This document shows, in pieces, positions 46,630-59,489 of a DNA stretch of 64,000 nt; the stretch's first letter is position 1; each line of letters starts with the position of its first letter. Under the pieces are notes generated by a model that searched no databases, was not told the origin of the DNA, and saw only the letters and a list, made by a program, of their open reading frames with translations. The translations under genes and the position numbers were made by a program. Source of the stretch: Tachypleus tridentatus (Eukaryota > Arthropoda > Merostomata > Xiphosura > Limulidae); contig NC_134831.1 of the NCBI RefSeq assembly GCF_004210375.1, forward strand, positions 42,938,035-43,002,034, in the 5' to 3' direction.

Positions 46630-46740
46630 GTTTGCTTGTCTTAGAGCAAAGCCATATTGGGCTATTTGCTATCTCCACTGCGGGAAATTGAACACAGAAT
46701 TTTAGTATTGGAAGTCTGTAAACTTGGACTGTCCTAAAGA
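46630..46740 (-). mobile_element. SINE-2 fragment
   Basis: Minus-strand SINE-2: AGCAAAGCCATATTGGGCTA, ATCTCCACTGCGGGAAATTG, then GGAAGTCTGTAAACTTGGAC. Confidence 0.7.
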
Positions 46741-49340
46741 GGACCAACCATTAATGTGACTGTTCCATCTAATTCGGAGCCAGGAATTCTGTTATAGTGT
46801 TCAAAACGTCTTCATCTCTGAATATTACAGATATTGTGTGGTTGACATATTATTATACGTTCTTATCTACTTTCATTGATAAAACACTATTGATGTTGAC
46901 ATCTAATGTATTAAACGTTAGGGACAATTAGTGAGATTGTGTAACTATTTGAATAATATGTGTTTGGATTAAACTACCTCTTCTCTGTAAATTAAGTGTT
47001 CTGCCTGTTATGTCAGTGCATTAAATTCACCAAAAAATTGAATAAGACATTCTCGTCATTCGAGAAACGAGTGCAATGGAACGTATTTTTATTATCTTAT
47101 CATTGTGTTCAAATTTTCAGAAACCAACTAGTTGTTAGCTAGATCTAGAACGTTTGTAAAGATAAATAGAAATAAGGTTCTGCTGGTGTTTGAAAACAAT
47201 CTGGTATTTAATATATTTAAGTTTTAGCTTACTACTACCGCTTATTACCAGCGCTGATAGACTCAGTAAATTGCATGTCGTGGAATCTTTTAAAAGTCGT
47301 AAGAATCTTATTAGGTAAAAGCCTTAATATTATGTTGTCTAATCAATCTTTCCTTAACATGTTTGAAGCACCTAGGAGGAGGTATATTCGTGTCAGTCCA
47401 ATGTTAATTGTTTACTAATGTGAATGGCTTCAATCGCCACATGAAGCTGTGTCTACGGACAACCTTACTGTTTCCAACAGTAGTGTGGCTCCCAGAAGAG
47501 AAATGACAAATTCCAAACGTGTAGAAAAAAAGGTGTGTTCATTAACAATTATTCAATCGCCCTAGTGTAGCTTTGAGTGAAATTCAAAAGAATGAACAAA
47601 CAAACGGAATACTAAGTATAATTTTAACATATAAATATAGCAAGAGATTCGGTCAGCTCAGGTAAGTTAGAAGACAACAAATGATACGTTACTTGGAAAT
47701 ACATAAAGACACTGTAAATTATTTTTAGAGATATTGATTTAACTAATTGTATAATTTATTAATATGATACTGGGTTTAATTAATTTAACAGTAACAGTGG
47801 AATTATGGAGAAAGAATGATGGTGAATAATTATTTTATAGGTCATCCAGACATCTTTCAAAACTTAAAATAAAATAAACTTTACTCACAAAAATCGTTAC
47901 ATGTTAATTTTCAAAATACTTTAAGAAAAGTTTTTTTTCTTTTTATTTATTAGCGATTGCTTACAAAATGTTAACTCTTATAATTTCCAGACATTATTTC
48001 AACTTATGGTACAACTTATGTATTTTATTTTATCATCATATCAATGCCTAAGAAACATTCAGGCAAAATAGAGAATATTTTACATAAAGCCACGATACTT
48101 AGTTTAGAATAAATTGTTCATCACCGTAAACAATGAAAATTATTTGAAATATGTTGTATAAGTTCACATGAGATGTGTATACTTTTGTTTTACAAAGCAA
48201 TATTTTGAATACATTGTTTGAAGTCAATATACCAACCAAACGTGTTTAATTTAAATACGCATCAAAGTTCTAAAGTAACAAAAATATGCTAGTGAGTAAA
48301 TATTTGTGTAGGTGGGTTAAGTATCGTATGGCAACTTCTTTTTTAAGATTGTATCTTTAAATAGATGCCAAATATAAAATTAATATGTATAGATATAACA
48401 TTATGTTTAGAAAACACCTTCATATTAAAATTAAAAGCAAGCAGTATTGTTAATATCCAGTCACAAAGTTCACTTTTTTAGTTTTCCTTCGGTAGAAATA
48501 TATTTGGCTGTTAGAGTTTACGTAATCTGTAGACTTTCGTTTTCAGGAATACTTGACTTGAACTATGAAGGCTGATGATGTACATCATTGGACTTGAATA
48601 ACAAACATACTGTAACAATTGATCAAACTGTATCCTGCTTTTAACATTAACTAAACATTTAACTATCGTGTATTACATTCTATCTTATTGTAAACAAAGT
48701 TTTATATTAAAGAAAAACAAGATGAGGTTTTTTTAAAACTGTCTCAAAAATACCAATTTGATTTTAACTATTTTAGACAATGGAACGTGAAAACACAATC
48801 ATCAAGGGATATTATGGATGCAACATAAAGCAGTGGATGAATCCCACTTATATCAGTTATCTGCCCTTGCAGTTAAACAGGGCACACAGAAACCCACAAC
48901 ACTTAAGATTCTGAAATCATTTGTTGTTGAATTGAGGGATGAAAAAATACGAGAAAAAAACCTTTGGTTTAATGATATTAAAATTAGTAAATAGAAATTT
49001 CATGTTTTATTTTCCTCATTTAAAACAAAACGAATTTAATAGTAATAGGGAAACTGGAACATTTTGTTTTCTGGAATAAGGACGATGCTACTCATTCCAA
49101 CAACCTAATCAGACACGAATCAATGATAGTTTAATTTAAGTTAAATATTTTAGAATTTTTTATATGTGAACGTGGAAATTTTAGTGTTTTATTTTAAAAG
49201 TTCCACGATGTTTCTTAACAACAGAATAAAACAATATGATTATCACACCAGAGATATAGAACAGATTTTTTTATCATAAATCTTCAAGCCAGAGTTCTAA
49301 ATTAAACGGTTTTGTTTTACAAAGAAGAGACATGAGATGG
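46741..49340. other. Spacer between units M and R; one unexplained small ORF
   Basis: AT-rich and mostly featureless. A SINE-1 tail (GTAGCTTTGAGTGAAATTCA, then AACAAACAAACGG) lies at 47568-47605. The only coding-like stretch is the frame described at 48791-48994. Confidence 0.5.
48791..48994 (+). other. Small open frame of unknown nature
   Basis: 67 codons between stops, first ATG at 48818 (58 codons). It contains KAVDESHLYQLSALAVKQGT, then KPTTLKILKSFVVELRDEKI. Hydrophilic composition and predicted helix are protein-like, and the local base composition is less AT-rich than its surroundings. There is no homologue in the window and I recognise no family. It could be a transposon remnant, an exon of an unseen gene, or chance. 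Confidence 0.2.
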
Positions 49341-49625
49341 TGTTTCTTTGTTGTTGTTTTTTAAATTTCGCTTACAGCTACACGAGAGTTATCTGTGCTA
49401 GCGGTCCCTAATTTAGCAGTGTAAGACTATAGGGAAGACAGCTAGTCATTAACACCGACCGTCGTCTCATGGGCTTTGTTTTTACGAACAAATAGATGGA
49501 ATTGATCGTTAATATATAACTTCCCCACCGCTGAAAGGATAAGCATACTTGGTGTGACAGGGATTTGAGCCCTCGGATTCCAAGATTACGAAGAAACTGC
49601 CCTAACCACCTGACCATACCAAGCC
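49341..49625 (-). mobile_element. SINE-1 copy
   Basis: Full minus-strand SINE-1 with a T-rich tail (TTTGTTGTTGTTTTTTAAAT), the ATCTGTGCTAGCGGTCCCTA block and the tRNA-like head ending CCACCTGACCATACCAAGCC. The frame 49408-49617 (minus) is the SINE itself. Confidence 0.9.
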
Positions 49626-50751
49626 TTCAAAATAGTGTTAAAATTTTTTGATAAAGCAAAATAAAATTAGATGTAGAAAGAAAAAGCAAAATTAGAGATT
49701 CTTACTTATACAAATTAAATGTAATTTGTTACTGCAAGTGTATACATTACGTACAAAACAATAAGAAGTGTATACGTTTTATATTTATATGCGTAATGTT
49801 AAATTAGTGTAGAAATAAGACTACAAAACAAAACGATATAGAATATATTTTATTTAATTTAGTATAAAAATCGTACAAATTAATTTAAAGATTAGACAAT
49901 TATATTTTCCAAGATATAAAACCTAATAAATGTTCAAATGTTCGATCTTAAACTTTATTATCATTATTTTAACATTACTGATATATTATTGTAATTTATA
50001 ACAAATTTTACAATATCTGAGTAATTGCAAAGTAACATGCTTATAACAGAAGAGTGCGGTATCGTACTATTAAAAGATGGTATACCATAAATTATAAAAG
50101 CAAAATACTTTTTTTATAAATATATATATATATATATTGATATCCTTAGCAATAATTTTAATTTATAAATTTAAATAATGTGCTTTGGTATTAGATGTTG
50201 AAGTATTTTCAGTTTCTAACTCTGCTGGATAAAGAGTGTTAATTACATTGTTTATTAGAGAATTATTTATACTAATTAAATCATCTATATATCTGTAAGT
50301 TAAGATAAAAATGTTTGAATTTGTGTAGTTTTAAATAAATCTATTGTCATAGTATTAAAGATATAGATTTGCTGTACAAGTAGAAAAATTAACTCCCATT
50401 GGGACTATTACTTCTTTAAAAACTTGTTATTAAAAATATATAATTATTGTAGATACATAAACTTAATATATCTTTTATGTTTTTGTAGCTTAATCTTTTT
50501 TCCTGCAGTTTAATAACAGGATAACAGAACTTTTGATGAATTTAAAACAAAGATTAAATATTTTAATGGAGTTGTGGTGTAGAGTGTAGTAAAATCAAAT
50601 GTTTGAATATTATTTATTTGTTCACAATTTCGTAGATAATTCAAAATGAGTTGGTTATTTTTTATTTTCCAAAAAGGTAGGTTTTTATATTATTAACACT
50701 TTTGTTTTTAATTTTAACAAGTAAAATATTAAGTAATTTATTTAATGGTAT

Positions 50752-51025
50752 AGCCCAGCGTGGCCAGGTGGGTTAAGGCACGCGACTCGTAATCTGAATT
50801 TCGCGGGCTCCAATCCGTGTCGCTCCAAACATGCTCGTCCTTTCATCTGCGATGGCGTTATAACGTGACTGTCACTCCCAATGTTCGTTGGTAACAGAGA
50901 AGCCCAAGAGTTGGCGGTGGATGGTGATGACTAGTTGCCTTCTCTCTAGTCTTACACAACAAATTAGGGACGGATAGCACAGAGAGCCGTCGTGTAGTTT
51001 TGCGTGAAATTCATAAAGAAACATT
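50752..51025 (+). mobile_element. SINE-1 copy shared with unit L
   Basis: Same position and flank as 8734-9008; about a sixth of positions differ by eye. Head: AGCGTGGCCAGGTGGGTTAA; 3' part: TTAGGGACGGATAGCACAGA. Confidence 0.9.
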
Positions 51026-51396
51026 CAAAAAATGGCCGTTTGTTTAGTAATTGTTTTTTTGAATTAGAAATAAATCTAAATATAATTGTAGATTTTGAAT
51101 TTAGGAATAGCATAAACAAAAGATAAATCTACATAATAATTTGCTTATACTAAAGTTTATTATAAACCTTAATGTGATTGTTAATTACTGTATCTTTTGA
51201 TTGGTTAATAGTTTAAATTTTTTGTTCTATTGATTTCTTTTATCATAATGTTTAAAACCTTTTATAAATGATACCAATATTACAATTAGCCTTATCAATG
51301 AGAATTTTCTTGCATTTCTTGAATCTTATTTTTTAACAGATGAATTCATAAATCTGTAAAGTATTTCTTTAATTTTGTAAGAGATAGTTTACTTCC

Positions 51397-51527
51397 GCCC
51401 GCTCCTCAGTGGCTCAGCGATATGTCTGCTGACTCACAAAGCTAAAATCCGGTTTCCGATATCCGTGGTGGGCGGAACACAGATAGCCCAGCGTGCAGCT
51501 TTGTGCTTAATTCGCAACAACAGTTAA
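51397..51527 (+). mobile_element. SINE-2 private to unit R
   Basis: Plus-strand SINE-2 with TCAGTGGCTCAGCGATATGT, TCCGTGGTGGGCGGAACACA and CAGCTTTGTGCTTAATTCGC, ending AACAACAG. Unit L shows the uninterrupted site near 9385. Confidence 0.9.
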
Positions 51528-51854
51528 ATTTTAACCTTTGAACTAACTACAACTTCCTTTACATAAACCATCTCGGTGGATAAAATGTAATATTGTTTCG
51601 TTTTAAAATATATTCATCATTATTGTTTTCAATAGATTTTATTATATTATTCTTATCACATTTTGTGGCTATTGTGTATTTAGATAATTTTATGTAATAT
51701 TTTATTTTTTAAATTTTCAAAATACAAGCAATAATATGTTTGTGTAAAGTATCAAAAAATAAAAGATGTTCACATTCACAAGGTAAGTTATTAACTTCAT
51801 CTACATTTAAATTAGTTTTAAAAACTTTAATAATAGATTTTATGACCAAAAACG

Positions 51855-52000
51855 AGCTGAAACAAATTGAAAGGATCCCAAGGTACCAGCTGTAATGTGG
51901 GATATAAAAGGTGTTCTTGGTTCTCGAGATAACTGCAGAAGTATGAACAACATTGCGGTGGAGATACATTGGCTATCACTCCACATTATATAGTGGTGGA
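51855..52000 (-). repeat. Repeat R1 in unit R
   Basis: Landmarks AGCTGTAATGTGGGATATAA and CATTGCGGTGGAGATACATT. It lies inside the Penelope-like remnant, as in L and M. Confidence 0.55.
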
Positions 52001-52164
52001 CCAGTCGAAACTTCGTATTTATTACTGATGGTAGGCTTTAATTTTTACAATAAACGATATTACATTTTATAGTTTAATCAATAATTTTTTGAAATCTGTA
52101 ACTCACTGAATTCTTTGCGCCTAAAATTAAGAATGTTTAATTTATGGTTTCTCTTTTTCTAAAC

Positions 52165-54594
52165 TTAATAAACCACTGACTTTTAAAAGATATTTTATAA
52201 TATATACAAATGCATGTTTTGTATTATCGCCTCCAAAATCAAAAACTTATCATTAATGTTCTTATTTTGTTAAGATTAAGTTCATAAATCTTTTACAAAT
52301 TAATTAAAGAACACTAGCACTGGTATAAAAGTCTTATCCAAATTACAACAAAATTCTGATAAATAAACCCATTTTATTTATTATTTCTTTTGCCTCTAGG
52401 TTTTGTACTTTTATGAAAACAGTTATCTATAAACAAAATTAACAATACAGTAGTTAATACTTAAATTCAAAGCAGTAGAGTTATTAAATTATTGGTTTAA
52501 TTTATAAGGATATATTGTTTTCAATTTCGAAATGTAGAAGTTCTCTCGTTGAAGTCTATTGGTGTCTTCATTAACAATTTCTTACATACTTATCTTAACT
52601 GAGGTAAAAAGAGTGAATTCAAAAATTCTATAAAATTTATTAAATTATTTTTAACTGGAGATTTATGGAAAGGTTTGAATTTGATCTACCTGTACAGACA
52701 CGCACAATACTTGTTAACATGCTGTTGGGCAACCTTTATCTCTCAGACATAAATGTTTGTATAGCAGTGGAGATAATAACAGCTGAAGAAATGATTATGT
52801 GAAAAATTAAAATTGCAAGTGCAAATAATAAATTTTAAGTGCTGGAAAACTGATTTCGGTTTAACAAAACTAGGAAATCAGTTCAAAGAACTTCCGTATA
52901 CCGACACTGATTATTCCTATGTTATTAACATTTAGATACTTTGCGGGTTATGGAAATTATAAAATGTCATAGTTTAAAGCAAAGGAGAATATGTTATATG
53001 TTAGTCACCTGAGATCTGCCATCTCAGGTGCTGACGAGGTCTCTCCTCCAACACTAGTAATAGTTAATACGTTTAAAGTTTTCTGATGCATTAAGCAGTC
53101 AGTGAAATTACTTTTTTTATTTGTATCATCAAAGTAAAACACTAAACAAGAGTATGTTAATGTTAAATATATTGTGGAAAGGAAACGCAAAGTATAACAT
53201 ACTTTGGACGAATCTTTGTATAAATCAAATCAACTATGAAAAATAAACTAAAACGTAAGAGACAGATAAAACACAGTCAGGGTATATCCTGATGTATTCC
53301 CATGTTTTGTTTTATCAAATACTCTTTATGTATTAATATTTTCTTTCAGCGAATAAATAATTGAACTATTTTCAGATATTTTGCTGTGATGTTCTCGACA
53401 TATCTGCGATTTCTTTCTGAAATTTAAAAGTCAGAATGAAAAATAAATTATAAAATACGTATACCCCCCATAAATCAACGGTTACTTTGTGGGCTTAAGA
53501 CGCTGAAAACCGGATTTTGATATTCGTGGTTGCAGTGCTGGATTAAAGTGGAGTTCTGGTAATATTTTGGAATAATGATACAAATAATTAACTCTTGCCT
53601 CTATTCTTCTAGATTTACGAACCGCAATTACTTTACTTGAGTACATTCATCGTGTACTGATGGTGGGCATAGGGTAGCTAATCTAATTCATTTTTAAGAT
53701 ATCACAAAAGTTTCAACCCAGTTACAAATGAAATAAATGAAATGCCAAATAATACCCGATAGAGTATCATGCAATCTTATAATTTGTTTTTATCACTAAC
53801 AGAAACCTTTTCAACACTAAATGTTTGTTTTTAGCAGTATCTATTTGTGTATTACTATAAAACGTTATGTAAAATATAAAACATTATGTGGTTCTTTTCA
53901 TTTTTATATGACGTACTGACGTGAGTTTTTTACTTCCACTTGTCGTTTCCACGAAAGATAGAAATCATATTTATTCTGTGAAAACTACCCTCATGAATAA
54001 GTTTGAGATTCTCTATACAGTTTCAGACATTTCTAGTTATAAAGATTTCATTGTTGTTACAAAACAACTTTTCACGATTATTTATCTGTGATGTCGAAAA
54101 TCTTTCAATTCTTTAATCAACTTTTCTCTGAACAATTTCTCTATTTGTCACGCTTAACCATTTTATGACCATCAGTCACAGAAAATACAATTTAAAATGA
54201 TTACGGATATTTACACAAAAATTGATACCAAGGCAACTAATATGTGAGAGGAATATGACAGTGTACGTATATTTATGTATACATAAATAGATATCTAAGT
54301 CTTACATATCCTTCAATATCAGTGGACAGAGCTGCAAAATAATGAAACAAGAATAATTACTTGAAAAGTTGTAAAATTAATAACAACCTGGGCTGCATGT
54401 TTGTTTCTTAGAAAGTTTGACTTTTTACATACTTAAACAATACACAATAATAACTTAGTACGGTTAAAAACCCATAAACTTAATTTACCTATTCATATAT
54501 TGGTTAAAGTTGGAGTAGAATAATTTGAATAAGATCATTCAAGTAATTTACAATTATACAGTATATGATGAATTCTCTCGGCTTTAAGTGTGTG
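52165..54594. other. Conserved non-coding part of the duplicated unit (R)
   Basis: Homologous to 10065-11990 and 29280-31190. It contains the highly kept block at 52530-52790. The 53005-53190 minus frame is not maintained elsewhere. It ends at the LINE insertion. Confidence 0.5.
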
Positions 54595-54718
54595 GGAGTT
54601 GAAGGTCGACGTTGAGCAGAGCGGATATACCGTTAACCAGAGATATTTTGACTTTGTGCATTTACTTCAGTTTTACTAAAAAGACAAACCCTTAGTCCTT
54701 TTCAGGACTAGTAAAACG

Positions 54719-55840
54719 ATGAGAAGCAGAGTGAAGAATAAGATCGTTACAAGATCCAACGGTGAAGCCATGACTAATGAAGAAATCATAGAAATGCTGA
54801 TTAAAGCATTTAAGGACCAGCCTCGGAAATTTTAAGCTCGTCTACAGACGAATAGGAAAGTGACAACCCGGATGTAGGTTCAGAGGAAACAAACAGACAG
54901 ACAAGAAAAGAAGGAGAACCAGCTCCAGACAAAAAAAGACTAAAGAAGAAAAAGGCCACGGTTTCAAATAACTCCACTAACTCTAATTCTAATAACTCGA
55001 CTAACATTAACACTAGTAACTCTACTAACTCTATTACTAATAGCTCTAAGAAACACGAAATTAAAAACACAAACACTGACACTGATAACACTAAACGTAT
55101 TCTTACTGTTTTAAACACTCACACACACGCTGATCCTCAATACAGAATCCCAAATCTGCTTATTGAAGGAATAAGCAACACAACACGCATCCCTCAGATT
55201 GTTAAACAACTGAGTACTTAACTCCCGGACATCCAATTTAAAGACATTGAACGACTTCCCAGCGGAAGAATCATGATCAAATGTAGAGAACCACACGAGT
55301 TTTCACACATTTTGGCCCACTGGCCCAAGGATGCCTTCGGAGTTAAAGCCACAATCAACACACCCAAACACAACACTACTCAACTAACCGTAGTTATCAG
55401 AGGTGTCGATTTCGACATCGAAGATAACGAAATTACTGATGAACTAAAAACTTAGGGTAGTGACATTAAAAACAGAAAGCATAATTTCTTTCAGAACAAA
55501 ACAAAAAACACCACTCGTCAAAGTAACCATGAACACCAAAAACGTTCAAGATAAACTATCAAAAGACGGTTGCTTTTTATTTTTCAAAAAACGCACGACC
55601 GAACCGGAGAAACCACACCAAAAACCAATTTTACAATGCTACAAATTTCAAAGGTTCGGACACACCAAAGTCAATTGCACGGCCAAAGACAGATGTGCAA
55701 GATGCAGTGGACCTCACAAGGTTGCTCAACGCCCCAATGAGCGGAACCAAGTGAAATGCGCCAACTGTCAAGGCCCACATGCAACCAGTTACAAAGGCTG
55801 CCCTAAATATACTCAAATACGTAATAGAGTTCTTTTTTAA
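54719..55840 (+). pseudogene. LINE ORF1 (gag-like, zinc knuckles)
   Basis: Starts MRSRVKNKIVTRSNGEAMTN at the ATG 54719. An early stop and frameshifts follow. An Asn/Ser/Thr-rich low-complexity stretch (54960-55090) leads to an RNA-binding-type region (IPNLLIEGISNTTRIPQIV, IERLPSGRIMIKCREP), then three zinc knuckles at 55630-55805. Knuckle 1 is CYKFQRFGHTKVNC, where the second Cys has become Phe. Knuckle 2 starts CARCSGPH and has lost its last Cys. Knuckle 3, CANCQGPHATSYKGC, is complete. This order is typical of Jockey-clade gag proteins. Minus frame 54810-55118, a run of Leu/Val/Glu, is the antisense of the low-complexity stretch. Confidence 0.85.
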
Positions 55841-56165
55841 AACCACAAACACCAACATACAACCTCTCAACACTCATATCACAAAACAACCATTTCTCCA
55901 AACACTAAGAGAATCACAGAGCACCAACACTACCACCCAAGCACGACAATACGCAGAAGTTACACGCACGAAAACAACACACACTTTCAACCCCACGGAA
56001 ATCACTACAAATTTATTAGCAATGCTATTCGAATTAAGTGAATTCCTCACATTCTAATCCAGACACGAGTCACTCAATGCTCTCTGCAGACATTACTTTC
56101 ACCTTCCCAATCTCAAACTACACCATTTATCGCTTAAAATTTATGCAAGGGAAGTAGCACATCAC

Positions 56166-58900
56166 AATGATCCAACACATTCAAATTTTACACATCAACT
56201 GCCAAGGAAACCTTAAAGATAAAAGTTTACAACATAAATAAACATATAAATGTCAACATTATCATAATTTCGGAAACACTTTGCGCAGAGAAACAAAACA
56301 CCACAATCCTCGGATTCATTACACACAGTATACCCTACTTTGAAAACAGTAAAGGCATAATGGCTTACTTCAATATAGAAATATCACATCTAATCCCTGT
56401 AGAAGAATCTTTTAAATCAAGCATAAATGAAACCATTTTTTGTAATATACATGTTAAAAACCGGCTAATAATCCCAATACTAGCCATATATTATTCACAT
56501 TCAAAAGACATCGACATTAACTTCTTACAGAAATGTGTTAACCGTAATCCAAAACCAATTATCATAGGGAATTTTAATTCCCCGCACATAGAATTAGAGG
56601 AAACAGAAAGGTCAATTATGAAAAGCTTCATTTCTATAAACAACATTCGTTTAATAAACGACCACACACCTACACAATTTTCAGCCTCTAAAGGCTCATA
56701 CGACTACTCTATTTCATCATAACTCCCGAGGACGCAGTAAACAGAATCTCTAACTTTAATGTACATGATGAAATCACCAGTGACCATTTCCTGCATGATT
56801 CACCCGCACCTCCCTACTGCGGCATACGTGACTCCCTCAGTGTACTCGTACACCAAAACAGATTGTCTCTCATTTAACGTCTCGCTAGATTCCTATCTAC
56901 CCCGCTCAATTGAACATGCTAACAAGTAAACAAAATTATACAACTATGTTTATAAAGTAACAGAAGCCATACACAAAGCCATTAGAAACACAATCCCTAA
57001 AACAAAGAAAAAACACTCACATAATCAATGGACTCTAACACTGGAAATTCATGCACTAATAATCAAACGCAGGCAATTAAGAACACATTTCATAACACGT
57101 CATCCGACTATCAAAACACAGATCAACAGAACAAATGCAAAAATTAAACAAATTAAAATAGCAAAAGAAATAAATTAGCAAAACTTTTGTAAAAGCTTGG
57201 AAAAAAACCAAAAACAATCCAAAAGAATTTTGGAAAAAAATTCAAGAGTATTTCTTCCAACAAAAACACAAATTACTTGTCACAACACATCACACAAGGA
57301 CGGACTCGTAGAAAGCCGACTACTACCAATCCTCCTTCAGCGACTTAAATTCAGTCGACTTTAACACATAACACCAACGACATGCCAACAACTTCATAAA
57401 CACAAAAATTAGAAAGATACTCAAGTTCAATCAACAGGAAAATTACCATCACAGAACTCAAAATTAACATTAAAAACTTGAAAAACACTTCCCCGGACAC
57501 GACCAAATACCAAACATTATTCTCAAAAAAGGCTCTACTCTCCAATTACAACACTTTACAAACATCATGAACATCTCACTAACAACTGGTTACTACCCCG
57601 ACTTATGGAAAAAAGCCATCATCACCACGATTCCAAAGAAACAAAAAAACAGGACAAATCCGGATAATTTCCGTCCCATCAGTCTGTTAAGTTACCTTGG
57701 CAAACTGATGGAAAATATTATCTCAAATCGTCTTCTTAACTTCTGTAAAATAAATAATATCCTTCCGGAATCTCAAAATATCTCCAGAAAAAATAGACAA
57801 ACAATAGATCACCTCACACGACTCACCGAATCAATCCATAAAGCTTTAATAACAATCAGGTAACAAGAGGTGTATTTTTAGATGTTAAAAAGATTTCATA
57901 GCGTATGGAACAACGCCATCAAGAACAAATTAGCACATCTAAAAACAAATCCCACTATTATTAAATGGATATTAAACTTCCCAACATATAGAACAGCACA
58001 AGCAAAAGTCAATAAAACTATATCCAAGTCTTTCAAAATAACTGCAAGAGTGCCCCAAGGATCAGTTCTTTCTCCACTACTGTACATCATCTTTGCCAGC
58101 GATATACCTTTCCCCAGTTTAACATACACTCATAATTTGCAATACGCAGACGACATTGCTATCTGGAGTATCTCAAGAAACCCAGTAATGGCCATGTCTC
58201 GCGTTCAAGAATCAGTAAACAATGTCTCGCCTGGAGTAAGAAGTTGAGAGAAGTTTTAAATCCAACTAAAACACAAGCATTCACCTTTTACAGGAATCTA
58301 AAAAAAAAACAAAGAAAAACTCTAGAAAAAGTAAAATTATCACTTGGAAATACGCCCATAAATATCACTTTCGACACAAGAGTAACATGGAAAAACATGT
58401 TAGCAACATACACTCATCAATCAGAAAACGCATTTCACATTTAATGACTCTAACGAGCAAACTCTCAAACTACTCATCAAAGACTACTATTCAAATATAT
58501 AAGGCTTACATCCGTCCGTTGATTGAGTATGGATGTCAAGTCACATATAATATGTCAAATAACACACTTCAGAAAATCCAAGTACAACAAAAAAAATACT
58601 AAGAGCAGCACACAGACAACCACCATTTACTCCCATTTACCATTTACATACATTAGACCTGTAATAGACTATGCAGCTCCTGCATGGATCAATGTAAGTG
58701 AAAAAGAAATACAAACCAAACTCCAAGCATTACAGAATACACTAATGACATCAGCATACAGAGTACCTAAAACCACTTCCTCAAAGTTCATGCACAATTA
58801 CTCAAATACAGAAACAATACCAGATATACTTCTACATAGTACAATAAAATATTTTGAAAAAATTGGCGAACAAATGAGTTGTTATGCGAACTAGACAGAT
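56166..58900 (+). pseudogene. LINE ORF2 (AP endonuclease and reverse transcriptase)
   Basis: The endonuclease begins MIQHIQILHINCQGNLKDKS. It has IIIGNFNSPH near 56565, where the motif should be GDFN, and EITSDHF at about 56770. The RT has TIPKKQKNRTNPDNFRPISL (57630-57690), a damaged VFLDVKK block, RVPQGSVLSPLLYIIFASDI and the intact catalytic YADD at 58143-58154. The C-terminal region includes KAYIRPLIEYGCQVTYNMSN (58500-58560), and then a second, different C-terminal module beginning YIRPVIDYAAPAWINVSE (58650 on). Many frameshifts and stops; inactive. Open fragments at 56360, 57567, 57882, 58244, 58387 and 58523 are pieces of this one ORF. Confidence 0.85.
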
Positions 58901-59229
58901 ATTGCGTATATGATGAAGAGAGACCTAAACGCCTCTCCCCGTTAATTCTGCACATCAGATCAAAAAGATAAAATCATGTGAAATAATAAAATAAAGCTAA
59001 AATAAAACAGGCCACCTACGTTCTGGACTTATTAAAAAATGACAGAACAATATAAATGAACATTGCCCTGGAGAAGACCAGACTAAAGTTATGATATTAC
59101 TCCAGCCATTCAGTATGTACTGGAAATATATTAATAAGGCCACTCCAACAAAGTTATGGAAGGAGGAAAAGGTCTAGTGTACCTGACCCTCCTGGATGTA
59201 CAAATATATATACCCAACTACCAGAGAGA

Positions 59230-59400
59230 GAGAAAGAGTTATGGGATGATAGTAACCCGCTTTCGGTAATTAAAAAACAACAAGAAAGCGTACTTACAAT
59301 GCTAAAATTCGGGGTTCCATTCCCTACAGTGAACATAGGAGAGAACCAATGTGACTTTGTTATGAAATTAACAAAGACAATCTCTTTAGAGAAATACTAT
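59230..59400 (+). mobile_element. SINE-2 related copy, shared with unit M
   Basis: Same arrangement as 33605-33770: TAGTAACCCGCTTTCGGTAA, GCGTACTTACAATGCTAAAA, then CCAATGTGACTTTGTTATG. It marks the resumption of unit homology after the LINE. Confidence 0.65.
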
Positions 59401-59489
59401 TCGTATTTGCAAGAAGAAACAAAAAAGCTGATATCTCAAAATCGTAGATTTACTGTTTTACGTTTAAAACGGAATAGTAAACACAAAGG

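Larger units (their letters stand above)
49965..52165 (-). pseudogene. Penelope-like element reverse transcriptase, best kept catalytic box (unit R)
   Basis: Minus-strand homologue of 7875-10065. Reading downward: the CECEHLLFFDTLHKH motif (about 51715-51780), IVPMGVNFSTCTANLYL near 50360-50410 (the IPMG block of RT), and TYRYIDDLISINNS at about 50255-50300, with both catalytic aspartates. Then LYPAELETENTSTSNTKAHYL, and FNSTIPHSSVISM near the end. The block order equals that of Penelope-like RTs common in cnidarians, molluscs and arthropods. Stops, a SINE-1, a SINE-2 and repeat R1 interrupt it. No GIY-YIG domain is seen next to it. Confidence 0.75.
54595..59000 (+). mobile_element. Jockey-like LINE, near full length, broken, chimeric 3' end
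   Basis: A 5' UTR, ORF1 (gag) and ORF2 (endonuclease plus RT) lie in order. Homology with unit M stops at about 54594 (M 31195) and resumes at about 59230 (M 33608), so some 2.4 kb of the unit was lost at the insertion. I could not identify a target-site duplication. The C-terminus of ORF2 changes at about 58655 from the family of the LINE at 16895 to a different relative, repeating the YIRP segment. The right end between 59000 and 59230 is uncertain. Confidence 0.85.

Noticed and set aside
54810..55118. Leu/Val/Glu-rich, membrane-like 102-codon minus frame
   Set aside because: Antisense of the Asn/Ser/Thr-rich low-complexity part of the LINE gag.
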